Both the position numbers and the translations under genes were made by a program. A DNA stretch of 64,000 nt from contig JACGCM010002611.1 of the NCBI GenBank assembly GCA_014058105.1, forward strand, positions 186,001 to 250,000. The letters run 5' to 3'. Within the stretch, counting starts at the first letter, position 1; the number at the start of each line of letters is the position of its first letter. The DNA is from Kingdonia uniflora. Lineage: Eukaryota > Streptophyta > Magnoliopsida > Ranunculales > Circaeasteraceae. Shown in pieces: positions 25,441 through 36,737 of the stretch. The notes beneath the pieces are model-generated. The model worked only from the letters and a program-made list of their open reading frames with translations, was not told where the DNA came from and searched no databases.

Positions 25441-26489
25441 TAAGTATATACTTTTGATCTTGAACTACATTTTGATAAGTAAAAAACTGATGTATCGACC
25501 AAAAGATACAAGAAATAAAATGGCGAAATAGGCCTACAATATCACTTTCCTGTTAACTGTTAATTCTGAAACTGGGACAATTTCATAATAGTGGTGACTG
25601 TCAACCCAGAAAGGCATCTTAAAAACCGTGATATTTTCACAAATTCTTCAACTCGGCTGATTGAACTGGTGACCCTTGCACCTCTGGTGGTTTAATTTTG
25701 TGATTTAGTGCCACTGCCACCTGCTACACCAATATCATTTAATTTGTCCGCAATCATAATTTATCTCCAAGGTAGTTATGATTGCGTATAAAAAATAAAA
25801 TAAAGAGTTATAACAATTAATTGACCTCTACTGACATGAAAGAGCTACTAAGCCATTTTGTTTCTGATACTCAATTCAAAATATTTTATATACTTATAAA
25901 TTATTATATTATGGATCGACCCTATTAACGCTGTCAATCAACCTTGCATATTGAGCAAGTTCGGTGTGGTCCATCACCAAGTTGGGTTTGAAAACAAGGA
26001 TTTGAAATTTTCTTACATCTCAAAATAACACCTAAGTCAATCAGCTGTGTATTCTAAACCCTCCTGTTATATGTCTGTTAAGGTCATACTCCACTCCCAA
26101 GTGAAGGCGACGTTGACCATATATGATGCTTGGCTGGATCTTCAATCGGGATTTGATCATATAGGAAAGGGCAATGGAAGACCAACTCCAAGCTTCTTTC
26201 CGCTTGTGATTTCTCCATTTTCTAGAGCAGGCATCTTGTTCGGCATCAGTATAGGGAGCGGGACTACTGGAGGTAAGCTAAAACTCTTACTATTTTTTTT
26301 ATTATCTCTTTTTAAATTATAATATGGACTAAATTGCAAAAAAAATTCAAGGGTTTTAATAGAAAGAATTTAGTAATAATTTTTTCAATGACTTACTTAT
26401 AAATGGCATTAAAAAAAAATACTATATTGTACACGAGTATTGCATTTGAAGCTTGAAATATTCTTGGCAATGTAAAATTTGTAATTGAC

Positions 26490-26960
26490 TGTACACGTCA
26501 ACCTAGCGGGTGTACACTGGGTGCAGGTGTACAGGAGAGGAGCCTAACCCGAGTGTGGTGATAGTTGCACCAGTGGCCGCATCGCTTAAGATTATACTGG
26601 GTGTGTGGTCCATAAGTTAAAGTCTCAGAGTCTCACTGTACTTGTTGCAGAGGCCTTTTGAGGGAAACAAAGTCTCACACCCAGGTGTTTAAGTGGGGGC
26701 AATATCGATGTGCGTAGAGTTGGGGTCATGACAGATGGTATTCAGAGTCGGTGAGGGTGGGGGTGACACCCTGCCAAAGCGGGTGTACTGGAGAGGCGCC
26801 TAACCCAAGTGTGGTCATGGTTGCGCTAGTGTGTATGGTCTTTAAGTGAAAATCTCACTCTACTTCTCACCGAGGCCTTTTGAGTGAAACAAAACCTCAC
26901 GGAGGTAGTTGAATGGGGATAATATCGGTGCACGTAGAGGCCAAAGGGGGGTCGTGAGAT
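26490..26960. repeat. Direct repeat pair with a tRNA-Met PBS-like block between, possible TRIM
   Basis: Two diverged head-to-tail copies share the blocks gcgggtgtac, gagaggagcctaaccc/gagaggcgcctaaccc, gaggccttttgag and ggataatatcggtgca/ggcaatatcgatgtgc. Between them lies tggtattcagagtcgg, close to the Met-tRNA primer site tggtatcagagc of plant LTR elements. Direct repeats of about 240 bases around a primer site would fit a terminal-repeat retrotransposon in miniature; a plain tandem duplication is the alternative. It lies in the TRS130 intron before 27385. Confidence 0.5.
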
Positions 26961-28238
26961 TTACAAAAAATTAAAAGGGCACAATTGTTAATCAATTAGA
27001 AAAAATAAGGCAAAATGGGAGATGATTTTTGGCCATTACGTTACGCTGGCACTGTAGATGTGGCCATCACAATTAAAGTACTTCAGATATAGTTTTGCCT
27101 GATATACTGAATGTATTTGATACATATTGAATATATCATCCGAATCTACCCATGGTCCCGCTCTTCTATGTATTGACCTATTTACTGCTCTATATATTCC
27201 TATAACAACATTTTGATCCTTGCTTGTAATCTATATAAGAAGGGTACTAATCATACTAAGTATCAAACACGTGCCAATGCAATTTACTAATTGTTTCTGT
27301 TATGCTACTCTGCATTTCTAACACCTTTTCTAACACCTTGACCCATGTCGGACACTGATACATGTTTGTGTATTTCTTTTACAGATGAAGTTGAGGAATT
27401 GCATAAAGGTAGTATATTGAACATTATATATGGAATCACAGGTGATAGGACCATAGGAGCACACACCCCTGTGGTTATGGAATCTACTACCTCTGAGGTT
27501 AAGGAACAGGAGTTCCTATTCAGGAGCTCACTAGTTCTACAAAGGCCTGTGCTTGATCCCTGTCTGGCGGTTGGTTTTCTTCCACTCCCTTCAGGGGGGA
27601 TTAGAGTTGGACACCTGGTTAGCATGAGATGGAGAGTTGAAAGGTTGAAGGACTTTGACAAGAATATCAGTTCCCCAGATAATGTAAGTCAATATGCCTT
27701 TTTCTTTTTTCCTCTTATCGTCTATTTATTTACTTAATTTTTTCAAACTAGCCAGTATCTGAGCATAGTGGAAAGAATAATATGTTCTTTTTGTGAATTA
27801 AAAAACTGACAGTTGGAGGTTTATTGTCAGAATTATTCTTTTTGAGGTGTCCGAAGGTTCATCTTGTTGATACTATAGATTTGTATTTTTTTTTTGTGAA
27901 ACAGGATGAGGTATTATATGAAGTCGACGCAAACCAAGAAAACTGGATGATAGCTGGTAGGAAGCGAGGGCATGTTTCACTCTCCATAATGCAAGGTTTG
28001 AACTATCCACTCATAGGTTCTTGTGAAAGCAATTATTTTCTTGTAGTTTAATGCTACCAAAGACCGCTTGACGCCAATCCCATGATCAGTAACATCCAAC
28101 AAGGTGTTTGTTGCAGCATTAGGGACCGTATCTCAAGAATAAGAGGTCTTAGGATTAGCTCTCTTGTAAAGCAGGAAACCTGTTAGGTTTTTTCTTGGCC
28201 TATATTCACTAATGTAGCTGCACGCACTCCCCTTATTA

Positions 28239-28711
28239 GAGCACCCACAACAGCTAGGTGCACCCTGATGTGGCAGGGTGAATTCTAAATCCACCCTCTT
28301 TTCCACCCAATTTGTCTCTCAGCAGCTAGGTGAATACGTGACGTGGCAAAAGCAAAATTCATCCAAGGGTGGATTGAGGGTGAATTCACGCCGCGCGGTT
28401 CTGAAGTGCGCGTAGATATATATAACCTTTAAGATTAAAACACGTGGCTCCCATCCAATGGCTCCCATTAAGCGCACTTCAGAACTGCACGTATATATAT
28501 AAACCAAGCTTGCCGCGCGGTTTAAAAGTGTGTTGGGATTTGGATGGCTCATATTGAAACACGTGGACTCATCTGGGACGTCTATTTCAAGCGCGCGGTT
28601 CAGAAGTGCGCGTGGGAAATTCACCTTGGGATGGATTCACAATTGTTGTGGGGTGGATTGGATTCACCTTGAAATTCTTCCAATCCGCCATCTTAACTGC
28701 TGTGGATGCTC
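28239..28711. mobile_element. MITE A1 (GAGCAYCCACARCAGY ends, TTA duplication), 473 bp
   Basis: Both flanks are TTA. The left end is GAGCACCCACAACAGCTAGG and the right end the inverse of GAGCATCCACAGCAGTTAAG. Inside are four copies of a GC-rich motif around CGCGCGGTTcTGAAGTGCGCG, in both orientations. Two other members occur at 36738 and 60387. It has no coding capacity and sits in the last TRS130 intron. The TWA duplication points to PIF/Harbinger-type mobilisation. Confidence 0.85.
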
Positions 28712-28926
28712 TTACTCGTTTTGCGCGCAACTCCGTAAGCCAACATAATAGCATATTGTTGTTGATACAAACATTAGATATTAATTTTCAAATAACAATG
28801 TGATTCCAATACTTCTATGTATATATAACATTTAAGATTTCGAAGATATTTTATTAAACATACATAATCAAGAGTTTCCAGAATGACTTTTAAAATTCTT
28901 TTGATGGCAGACTTTTTGATTTAATG

Positions 28927-29695
28927 TGTTAAGGGTGAACTCGAACTATGTTGGTCGGAGCTCAAGGAACGAGCTCGGAATTCGCTATGCTTGTCGAAGC
29001 TCATTGGAGCTCGTGGAACGAGCAAGAATTGAAGTGAGAGTGAAATAGATTGAAAATGAGATTTTTCAATGTTCAGATTTGGTTTTGGTACCTGGAATTC
29101 GAACTGATCAAGTTACCTGAAGATTCGAGCTGGTTATGTTAACTGAAGACTCGAACTGGTAATGTTTTAAGAAGACTCGAACTGGTTCTGTGCGAACTGC
29201 TGAAGGAGGATTCAAAGTCCGTCTGACAAGACAGATCGCCAGCTCACTGGACAAGACTGCGGAGTTGTTAGACCTTACAACTACAGCAGTGTCAGAGCAT
29301 GGCGTCAACACCAACTCCAGGATATCTGGAGAGTAGGTCTGAGTCATTATGGTACGTAGGAGTTCGCCTCGAGATTTGTTCTACTTGTAATTTAGTTCTC
29401 TAATATATAAAGAGGACCTAGGTTATTTTGATGGCCATCTCTATGAGTTTAACCTTAAGAGTTAGGGTTTGAAGAGACTCCATTAGAAAGCTTTGAGAAA
29501 GCTTGAGAGATCACTGTTGTAACCTATTTGATATAGTGGATTGTTCGCTGGAGTGGTTTTTTATCCGTAAGGATTTTCCACTTCCTTCATTCGGGTAAAT
29601 TACATTGTTTTTGATTTCGAATCTTTCTGGTGTTTTCGTTTTTCGTTCTTGAGCGTGGAGGATTGGGACTAGCTGCCTCTGAGATTTCCCCAACA
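28927..29695 (+). repeat. 5' LTR of the Copia element
   Basis: It starts TGTTAAGG and ends CCAACA (TGTT/AACA inverted ends), and the end is set by the primer binding site 3 bases later. A TATA-like ctaatatataaagag lies near 29400. It contains repeats of the motif gactcgaactgg. Confidence 0.8.
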
Positions 29696-29740
29696 GCTGG
29701 TATCAGAGCGAGCGTTACAGGGATTGTGTGGTGAAGAACG

Positions 29741-30598
29741 ATGGCCGATCAGGAGAAATTGAAGAATACTAAATTCAATGGATCGAATTTTGGAGTATGG
29801 AAGATGCAGATAGAGGATTATCTCTATCAGAAGGATCTTGATTTACCACTAGGTGGGATTGAGATGAAGCCGACGGATCATGACGATGCTAAGTGGGCGC
29901 GATTAGATCGCAAAGCGCTTGGAACCGTAAGGTTAGCGCTGTCATCTCAGATCTTACACATGATCTCCAAAGTTGCGACTACGAAGGAATTGATGGAGAC
30001 TTTGTCCTCTATGTACTTGGAACCGTCCGGGGCAAATAAGGTACATCTTTTGCGTCGTTTGTTTACCTTAAAGATGAAGGATAATGGTAGTGTACAAGCT
30101 CACATCAGTGAGTTCAATACCATTCAAGCTGAATTGGAATCCGTTAAAATCACGTTTACCGAGGAGGTGAGAGCGTGGGCTCTTCTAGGGCATATGCCTG
30201 AGAGCTGGGATGGGTTCATTACAGTTGTGAGTAACTCATCGGGGAAGGAAGACATCAAATTTGACACTATAGTCTCTTTGATTATGAGTGAAGAGAATAG
30301 ACGTAAATCAGCAACACCCTCTTCGACATCAAGCGACAGTGCGTTGAACGTTGAGGAAAGAGGAAGGTCCTACAGAAAAGGGCCGAAATATGGAAGAGGT
30401 CGATCACAGTCAAGAGGAAAGTCTAAACCGCCTGGTGCGTGCTGGACTTGTAGGAAGAAGGGTCACTTCAGACGAGATTGCCCTTCTTCTTCGTCTAAGA
30501 AGAATGACGAGGAGAAAGATACGATGAACCTTACTGAAGAGGTCATTCTGATGAGGCTCTGTTACTTTCTTGTGACGACGTTAACGAATCATGGATAA
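29741..30598 (+). CDS. Copia Gag polyprotein region
   Basis: The capsid/nucleocapsid part packages element RNA. The 285-residue open frame starts ATG at 29741, about 30 bases past the primer site, with FNGSNFGVWKMQIEDYLYQK, typical of the plant Copia gag family (UBN2/DUF4219 type). It has an Arg/Ser/Gly-rich tail near residues 200-225 and one CCHC zinc knuckle, CWTCRKKGHFRRDC (near residue 235). The frame ends in a stop created by a frameshift near 30545; in the other frame the sequence runs on into the protease. Confidence 0.9.
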   Translation: MADQEKLKNTKFNGSNFGVWKMQIEDYLYQKDLDLPLGGIEMKPTDHDDAKWARLDRKALGTVRLALSSQILHMISKVATTKELMETLSSMYLEPSGANKVHLLRRLFTLKMKDNGSVQAHISEFNTIQAELESVKITFTEEVRAWALLGHMPESWDGFITVVSNSSGKEDIKFDTIVSLIMSEENRRKSATPSSTSSDSALNVEERGRSYRKGPKYGRGRSQSRGKSKPPGACWTCRKKGHFRRDCPSSSSKKNDEEKDTMNLTEEVILMRLCYFLVTTLTNHG

Positions 30599-31000
30599 TT
30601 GATTCGGGTGCCTCTTTCCATGCTACTGCGAACTTGGGTTTTCTTTCGAATGTTGTTAAAGGCGACTATGGTACGGTCTTTCTTGCAGATAAGTCTGCTC
30701 ACAACATTACTGGAAAGGGAGAGGCTAGGTTGAAGTTGCCTTCGGGGGCGACGGTTGTTTTGAAGAATGTGCGACTTGTACCCAAACTGGGGCGTAACCT
30801 TATATCGGTTAGCCAATTATCGGATGATGGTGGATATCTAAGCACCTTTGGTGATATGTTCTGGAAGATCACAAAGGGAGCTATGGTAGTAGCTCGAGGC
30901 TTGAGACTTGGGTCGTTGTATACAACGCAAGGCACAATTTCCACTATTTGTGCGACCACTCCGGGAATTTTCACATTCAAAGAAGTTCTGTGCCTCTAAG
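30550..31000 (+). pseudogene. Copia protease region, frameshifted from gag
   Basis: From about 30550 the +1 frame gives WIIDSGASFHAT, the aspartic protease site (DSGAS), followed by GKGEARLKLPSGATVVLKNV and LIGVSQL-like NLISVSQLSDDG, the standard Copia protease core. The expected next element, the GAG pre-integrase WH..LGH block, is not found before the hAT element at 31057. Confidence 0.85.
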
Positions 31001-31056
31001 GTTGGTGAAAGAACTGAAATTTCCCTACTTTCTCTTTGAGTTGCATCTGCAACCAC

Positions 31057-31989
31057 TAGGGGTGCAACTTTTGTCCGAATTTCCGATTTTTTCTGATTTC
31101 CAATCCGATTTTGGAATACTATTTTACAGTTCCGATTTCCGAAAATTCCATTTCCGAATTTTTCCAAAATTTTTGGATCGGAATCGGAACAGATTTTGCA
31201 GTTCCGAATTTTCCGATCTGATAATTCCAAATATATTCCGATCCGATTTATTCCGAAAAATATTCCGAATATCCATCCGATCCGATTATTCCAAAAATTT
31301 ATAAGTTAAACACTTAAACTTATATCTGAACTAGGGCTCTATTCTCCACTCCTCTGCCTCCATTCTCCACTCCTCTACCTCCAAAATCTACCACCGACTC
31401 TTCACCACTGATCTCCACCACCGACTCTTCTCCACTGCCTCCACCGACTCTTCTTCTCCAAAAATCAAAATTCATCCACTACCTCCACTTCACCATCGAC
31501 TCTTCTCCATTGCCTCCACTCCACTGATTAGCAGTTCACTCCTCTGGAGATCAGTTCACTTTGATTTGAAGAAAAATCTTGGGCGTACATATCCAGTATC
31601 CATCTCCACTGCCTCCATTTTGATTCAAAGAAGAATCTTTGAATCTTTGATTTTAAATCTCTACTGCCTCTGTATAGTAGTTTCATAAGTAACTCTCTCT
31701 CTCTCTCTCGTTCTCTAGGTTGACAACAATATATCACAAGTAAAACAATATCTTGATTTGGGATTGATTTCTAAATTTTTTTCCTAATTATTCCGAAAAT
31801 ACATTCCGAAATTATTCCGAAAATATATTCCGAATTTTTTTCCGAATTCCGAAATTTCCAAATATTCCGAATTCGGAAATATTTATGCAGTTCCGGATCG
31901 GATCGGAACAGATTTTCCAGTTCCGAAAAAAATCGGAAAAATTCCGACTAGGCTCATTTCCGATCCGATCCGATCCGAAAGCAGGCCTA
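31057..31989. mobile_element. Non-autonomous hAT transposon, 933 bp
   Basis: Identical 8-base flanks (GCAACCAC at 31049-31056 and 31990-31997) and imperfect terminal inverted repeats (TAGGGGTGCAAC / TAGGCCTGCTTTC) fit hAT. Both subterminal regions (about 31060-31300 and 31790-31985) are packed with TTCCGA / TCGGAA / GATCCGATCC motifs, as expected for transposase binding repeats. The centre holds 'ctccactgcctcca' repeats and a (CT)n run, with no transposase. It abuts the truncated Copia element. Confidence 0.9.
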
Positions 31990-32751
31990 GCAACCACGGA
32001 TTGATTTCCCCAGTATTTAGAACCGGTACTATAATCTCTCTAACTGGGTCCTTACTTACATATCCTAGCTTCAATTATTCTTCCTTGGGTGATATTCGTT
32101 GCCACCATTGAAGAAATCCTTGAGCAGACTTTTATTGGCTTCAGCCTATTATGGGTTGATTAATATTTTTTCTAGAAATCTGATGGGATCTGCATCAATG
32201 GATTATTCGGCGGGAAGAAGCTAAAGGACATTCTTTTGGGATATATTTTGATAGGAGAAAATAATTGTTGAGTAGAAGAGGTCTGGGGGAGGGGGAGAGG
32301 AAAGGTTTTTCAGTGGAGGGAGAGAGTGGTGTTGTATGATTCCAAAGTTAGATAGATACCACCTATACTCTTATGTCGTCACCATTACACATTTGATCTG
32401 GCATGTCACTCAATGTTGACATACTTTTTTCCCCCATTTGCAGAATCATTATAAATGCTAATACAGAGACACCCGTACGAGTTTTATATTACAGAGTTCA
32501 AGCCAGAATTTCAAAATATGTTTGCTTATGAAACCTGGTTTTACTAGTGGTTTAATACTTTATCTGTTATTGCAGGTTCAAGGATTGTTATCTCAGTAAT
32601 ATGTGTACCACTAGTATCTGGCTATGTCCGTCCTCCTGAACTCAAAGTGCCAAATATAGGTGAAGCCAATATAAGCTGCAATCCCACTGGACCCCATCTG
32701 GTGTGTGTCTTGCCTCCAGCTCTCAGCTCTTCGTATTGCATTCCTGCATGA

Positions 32752-33400
32752 CTCCAACAATGTCATCATTGATGTATATTTTATGTCATCGAACAAATTC
32801 CTCAAGTCCCGACGTTCATAGTTTCTACTCATTTAAATGGGTAAATCACTAACATTTTTGTAGTCACAATCTTTTCTCTTTTAGTTCTCTGTATTAACTC
32901 CAACAGGATTGTGTGGAGTCAATCTGTCGATGTAATGTTTATGTATGTTGAGAAGGTAAGCTTACGGAAGTCAGTTGTTTCTTCAAGTGTTGTACAATTT
33001 AATCTTGTAAAGCTATTGAATCCCGTCAATATAGTTGTGCTCGTAAATCTGTTTGATTAAAAGATCTAGTGGAAGTCCAGAGGAATTCTGATATATTGTT
33101 TCACAATTTCTTGTTATTAAGTACTGTTAATTGCATCAATTGTCACCAAAAAAAATATATTTTAAGCGCCCACATTGGAAATGATTAAACTTTCTACTTT
33201 AGGTGTTGTAGGCTCTCTATCCTTGCAGTTTACTACCCAAAATATTTCTACCCAATACCACAAATAGTTGAAATCTAGATGCCTTCTAATACAACCCCAC
33301 CGGCTCTTTCCGTCTTTCTTTCGATGAAAAACAAAACAAAAGCAACATTCATGTTCCCAATTTGCTGTCTGTAGTTTTTAATTAAACACATTTGTAAGTT
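32752..33400. other. 3' flank of the TRS130 pseudogene, no gene seen
   Basis: AT-rich sequence without a recognised coding block, presumably the old 3' UTR and downstream DNA. Confidence 0.5.
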
Positions 33401-33404
33401 GTTA

Positions 33405-33605
33405 ACAACCCCATTTGACTGACTTATGCTTTGTTAACATACATTGCGATATTTATATATTCCAACGTCACCCTTAATCAACGGCTAGGATAATGTCTGG
33501 GACGATATTGAAGGTTTAGATTTGAAGTATATAATTAGCTAAAATATGATGGCACCCCCTGCACTAGATTTGAAGTATAAAGTCCATAACAACATAGCAT
33601 TGTTG
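33405..33605 (+). repeat. Direct repeat flanking the NLR remnants, copy 1
   Basis: Blocks ccccatttga, acatacattgc, ccaacgtcacccttaat, gatattgaaggt and cactagat occur in the same order at 36455-36660, with clear divergence. The two copies bracket the NLR remnants. Confidence 0.7.
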
Positions 33606-33820
33606 AAAGTTTAAAACGTATCTGATAGGAAGAAACGACTTCGCATTGCATATTTTTTACGGTCTACACTGGATAGTTCAATCTTTGGTGTTTGTATCAA
33701 ATGTAGAAATAAGTTTGATCTCACATGCCATAACAGCTCGGCACATATTATTTTATTCAAGGAGTGTTCACTCAGTATGTGAATAAGAGCAGAGTATATA
33801 TCTCTTAATCAAAACTTGAG

Positions 33821-35245
33821 AAGAAAATATGGGTGTGTGTCTCCAATCCCTTTGACGTTAAAAAGCTTGCTGAAAAAATAATTGAAGCTTTTGGTGACAG
33901 TGTCCCAACCGGTACACAATGGGAAACTCTTCATCAACAGTTATGCAGGTCTATTATCCAAGGCAAGAAATTTCTTCTTGTCTTGGATGATGCGTGGACT
34001 GAGGATAAAGAGATTTGGGACCAAATAAAATGTGCCCTTGATTTTGGTGCAAAAGGAAGTCGAGTCGTAGTTACTACACGCAGTGATGTTCTTCCCCCTT
34101 TTTATGGAAGGGGGGAAGAAGGTTGGAAAGTATAGGTAAAAAAATCTCAAACAAGTGCAAAGGTGTACCTCTTTATGCGAAAACATTGGGAAGTCTCATG
34201 CCCCATAAAAGAGTGATGAAAGATTGGCAAGATGTCTTGGCAAGCGGGAATTGCCCAAGGTCAGCAAAGACGTCTTACCACCTTTCTAAGAAATTGATTA
34301 GATGTGCGATACTACACAAATAGAGGAAACAGAAAAAATTGGTGATAGGATTGTGAAAATGCTTGCTGCTTGATTTACTTAGCTTTTGGAATAGTCCATC
34401 TGATCAAGTTTTTCAGTTTCGTGCATAAATCCTGCAGTTTACCTATGCAGCAAAAATTATATTTAATTAAAAAATATGTAGTGTTTAATCAAACTCCATG
34501 GTTCTGCATCAATCCTAGTTAATTGTCTAGTTTGACATCTAACCGTTACAAGGTTTTTCTTAATACTCAGGACTTTTATGGTGTTACATCCAGAAATCAC
34601 CACATTCAACGTTTCCACAAGGCTTATCACAACTCAAGGCACTCCAAACTTTGCTAATCGGGGAATGTAAATCCTTAGCGTGTATTTCCGAGGAATTGCA
34701 TCATCATCTGACCTCACTTCGGAAATTGCATATCTGGCGGTGTCCTATCTTGGAAGCACGCTGCGAGAAGGACGTAGGAGAGGACTGGAGCATCATATCT
34801 CACATCCTAAACATTTACATTTATGGACGAAAATGGGATGAATTATCAGTTTCAGACGATTTACAGCCGGCTATTGTGAGGTAAAAGATTTAAGTTATTC
34901 TTTCAATTTAAACTTTTAATTTTTATGTTTTAATTAGAGCAATATATTTACCAGTCGTACTACTTCTTACAGTAACGATCATCAGTGACAGTGAGTCTCC
35001 AATTTGTCCCGTTTCATAGACTGAACCAAAACTTATCAGGTAAAACTTAAATGGACTCTTTTCATACTAGAACATTTTTATGTTCATGCTACCTCTTCGT
35101 CTGCATTTACTAACCATGTTTTATCAAATGAATATTTGCAGGAGGGACTAATTTGACTGCTGATTTGTTGTGCAATGGAAGTAGGCGACGACATTGGCAT
35201 CATATCCCGCATCCCCAACTTTGAGACTACTGTTAGAGAATGATA
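33821..35245 (+). pseudogene. NLR (NB-ARC-LRR) disease resistance gene remnants
   Basis: Three NLR pieces lie in order. NB-ARC at 33821-34110 starts WVCVSNPFDVKKLAEKI and has Kinase-2 (KKFLLVLDDAW) and RNBS-B (GSRVVVTTRSD). A second piece at 34120-34245 in another frame has GLPL-type CKGVPLYAKTLGS. A C-terminal LRR piece at 34620-34880 has LIGECKSLACISEELHHHLTSL, then LHIWRCPILEARCEKDVGEDW, a typical end of CC-NBS-LRR (RGA-like) proteins. A second diverged end (VGDDIGIISRIPN) is at about 35180-35220. The coiled coil, P-loop, MHD and most LRRs are missing. It is a deletion-riddled relic with no coding future. Confidence 0.85.
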
Positions 35246-36454
35246 CAATGAGGGTCAATTGCATACGAAGATTCACAGAACCCTCTATTTTGTGAGGTAA
35301 AATAACTAGTTCATAAATTTTGAAACTTCTATTTAAAGTGTGGACATTCTTTGGGTTGTCTTGTAGGCCTTCGGGCTTTGTACCTCTTCGGGGCTTGTGG
35401 TTGCCTTCGGCCTTTGGATGCCCTTCGGGGCTTGGTTACTCTGTGGTTACGGATCCCTAAAACCGGCTTACCTTCCAAATTTTTTATTTTTTTTGAAACT
35501 TTGATTTAAAATGTTCCTTATTTCTTATCAATATAGGACCCTACATACTCTTATCGCAGTAACGTCTTTCTATGAGTTTGTAAGACGGACCAAAATTTAG
35601 GAGGCAAACATTGAAGTTGAACCCATTTCTGAATTTGGTTTGAGTTGCATATATGGCAATTATAGGGAAGACTGAAATCGACCATATTGTTGATTTTTGC
35701 AAGTGTATGTTTGTAAGGTGCATAATGAACACTTGAAATTGGGTTAACTGAAATGATTGTCAATTTGTATTCTTTCTTGGTTACAGGTCATACATATTCA
35801 AAAAGGTGCTGGTGTTTTGATATGCGTTTACTCATGGAATTAAGTTACGAGCTGGAAGAGATCAATGTTTTTACGGAAGCTAGAAAGCCTGATCGGCCAT
35901 GGTGAAGAAGTATGTGCATCTTCTGCCTAAACTCTTTCAACTGGTAGAAGGCTCCTTGACACTTAAAATAGACACCAAAATACTGAAGTTTGCAGATCTC
36001 TGGGATGTTTATTATCGATTTTCGGGCGAAAAATATAAGCAAGTGGTGATCTTTCCTGAAGTTTGTCAGGTCTCTGATAATTAATGTTTTTCTTATTAAT
36101 TTTTGCTGTACTTGAGTGTGGGGCTTATTTATTTATTTATTTATTTACTTATTCTTTCCAATCAACTAACTTGCTATAGATTACTAGATTAGATTAGGCC
36201 TCAGCCCAAACCAGCCAGATGACCCAAAGACCAAATCTATTGCAATGGGACTAGCATGTGTATTCATCCGACTCTCCGCTCCATAAGATGAGATCGTTTC
36301 TACTCGTAACGCTGGAGACTCTCCTACAAAGTACAAACCAACAACCACCAAAATTACTTCATCTCAACAGTAAAAAAAACATGGGATTGAAGGCAAAGGT
36401 AGCTCTAAAATCTCCATCAAAAGTTACTTAAGTATTCACATTTGAAAGTCTTCT
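35245..36454. other. No recognised gene; short 'ccttcggggcttg' repeats
   Basis: At about 35360-35440 the motif ccttcggg/gcttg recurs four to five times, a small minisatellite. A (TTTA)n run lies near 36125-36150. A 61-codon plus frame at 35899 is unrecognised and not supported. Confidence 0.5.
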
Positions 36455-36660
36455 TAACCACCCCATTTGATTGACTCATACTTTGCCAACATAACATACA
36501 TTGCAATATTTGTAAATCCCAACGTCACCCTTAATTATTAATGTTTAGGATAAATTTAAGGTGAAGTCTACCCAAAGATATTGAAGGTCTAGATTGAAAC
36601 TTGGAGGTACTTATACAATGAGCTAGGATATGATGGGTGCGCCTTGCACTAGATATATGA
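36455..36660 (+). repeat. Direct repeat flanking the NLR remnants, copy 2
   Basis: Partner of 33405-33605. It lies directly before the 36738 MITE. The pair suggests that an upstream NLR-linked segment was duplicated in tandem and the copies then decayed. Confidence 0.7.
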
Positions 36661-36737
36661 ACAGATCAAGTCAACTCAAAAAAAAGATTTGTAATCTACT
36701 TAATTGAGGTCACAATTAGAAAGAATTGAAGATTTAA

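Larger units (their letters stand above)
28927..31056 (+). mobile_element. Ty1/copia retrotransposon, 5' part (LTR, PBS, gag, protease)
   Basis: A 5' LTR (28927-29695) is followed by a Met-tRNA primer binding site (tggtatcagagcg from 29699), a gag gene and the start of the protease. Sequence recognisable as Copia stops around 30950, and the hAT element begins at 31057. No integrase, reverse transcriptase or 3' LTR is found downstream, so the element is 3' truncated. It is inserted in the last TRS130 intron. Confidence 0.85.
16649..32751 (+). pseudogene. TRS130: TRS130/CLUB-like gene (TRAPPII tethering complex subunit), degenerate
   Basis: TRS130 is a subunit of the TRAPPII vesicle-tethering complex, acting at the Golgi and the plant cell plate. 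Recognised exons: 16649-16712, 17828-18057, 18161-18342, 18901-19084, 19421-19511, 20125-20214, 20314-20474, 21339-21400, 21813-21903, 22733-22896, 23434-23979, 24421-24480, 24757-24847, 25135-25219, 26093-26272, 27385-27683, 27905-27995, 32576-32751. Telling blocks are NFLAQFQSIKNVCDYLVVA, DARLRSRFPQEQ, EMAHLHEDALREYDELELCY, SWWKRHG and GRKRGHVSLS. Damage: TAA in exon 2 (near 17929), TGA where Trp is expected at 23608, a one-base deletion near 20328, a weak acceptor at exon 3, and no counterpart for three conserved stretches (after 19511, after 22896 and between 24480 and 24757). Two introns begin with GC (21904, 24848). Exon-to-exon phases otherwise still fit. A functional copy elsewhere in the genome is likely. 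Confidence 0.9.

Noticed and set aside
30699..31230. Minus-strand open frames over the Copia protease and hAT edge
   Set aside because: Shadows of the protease frame and of the repetitive hAT subterminal region, spanning an insertion junction.
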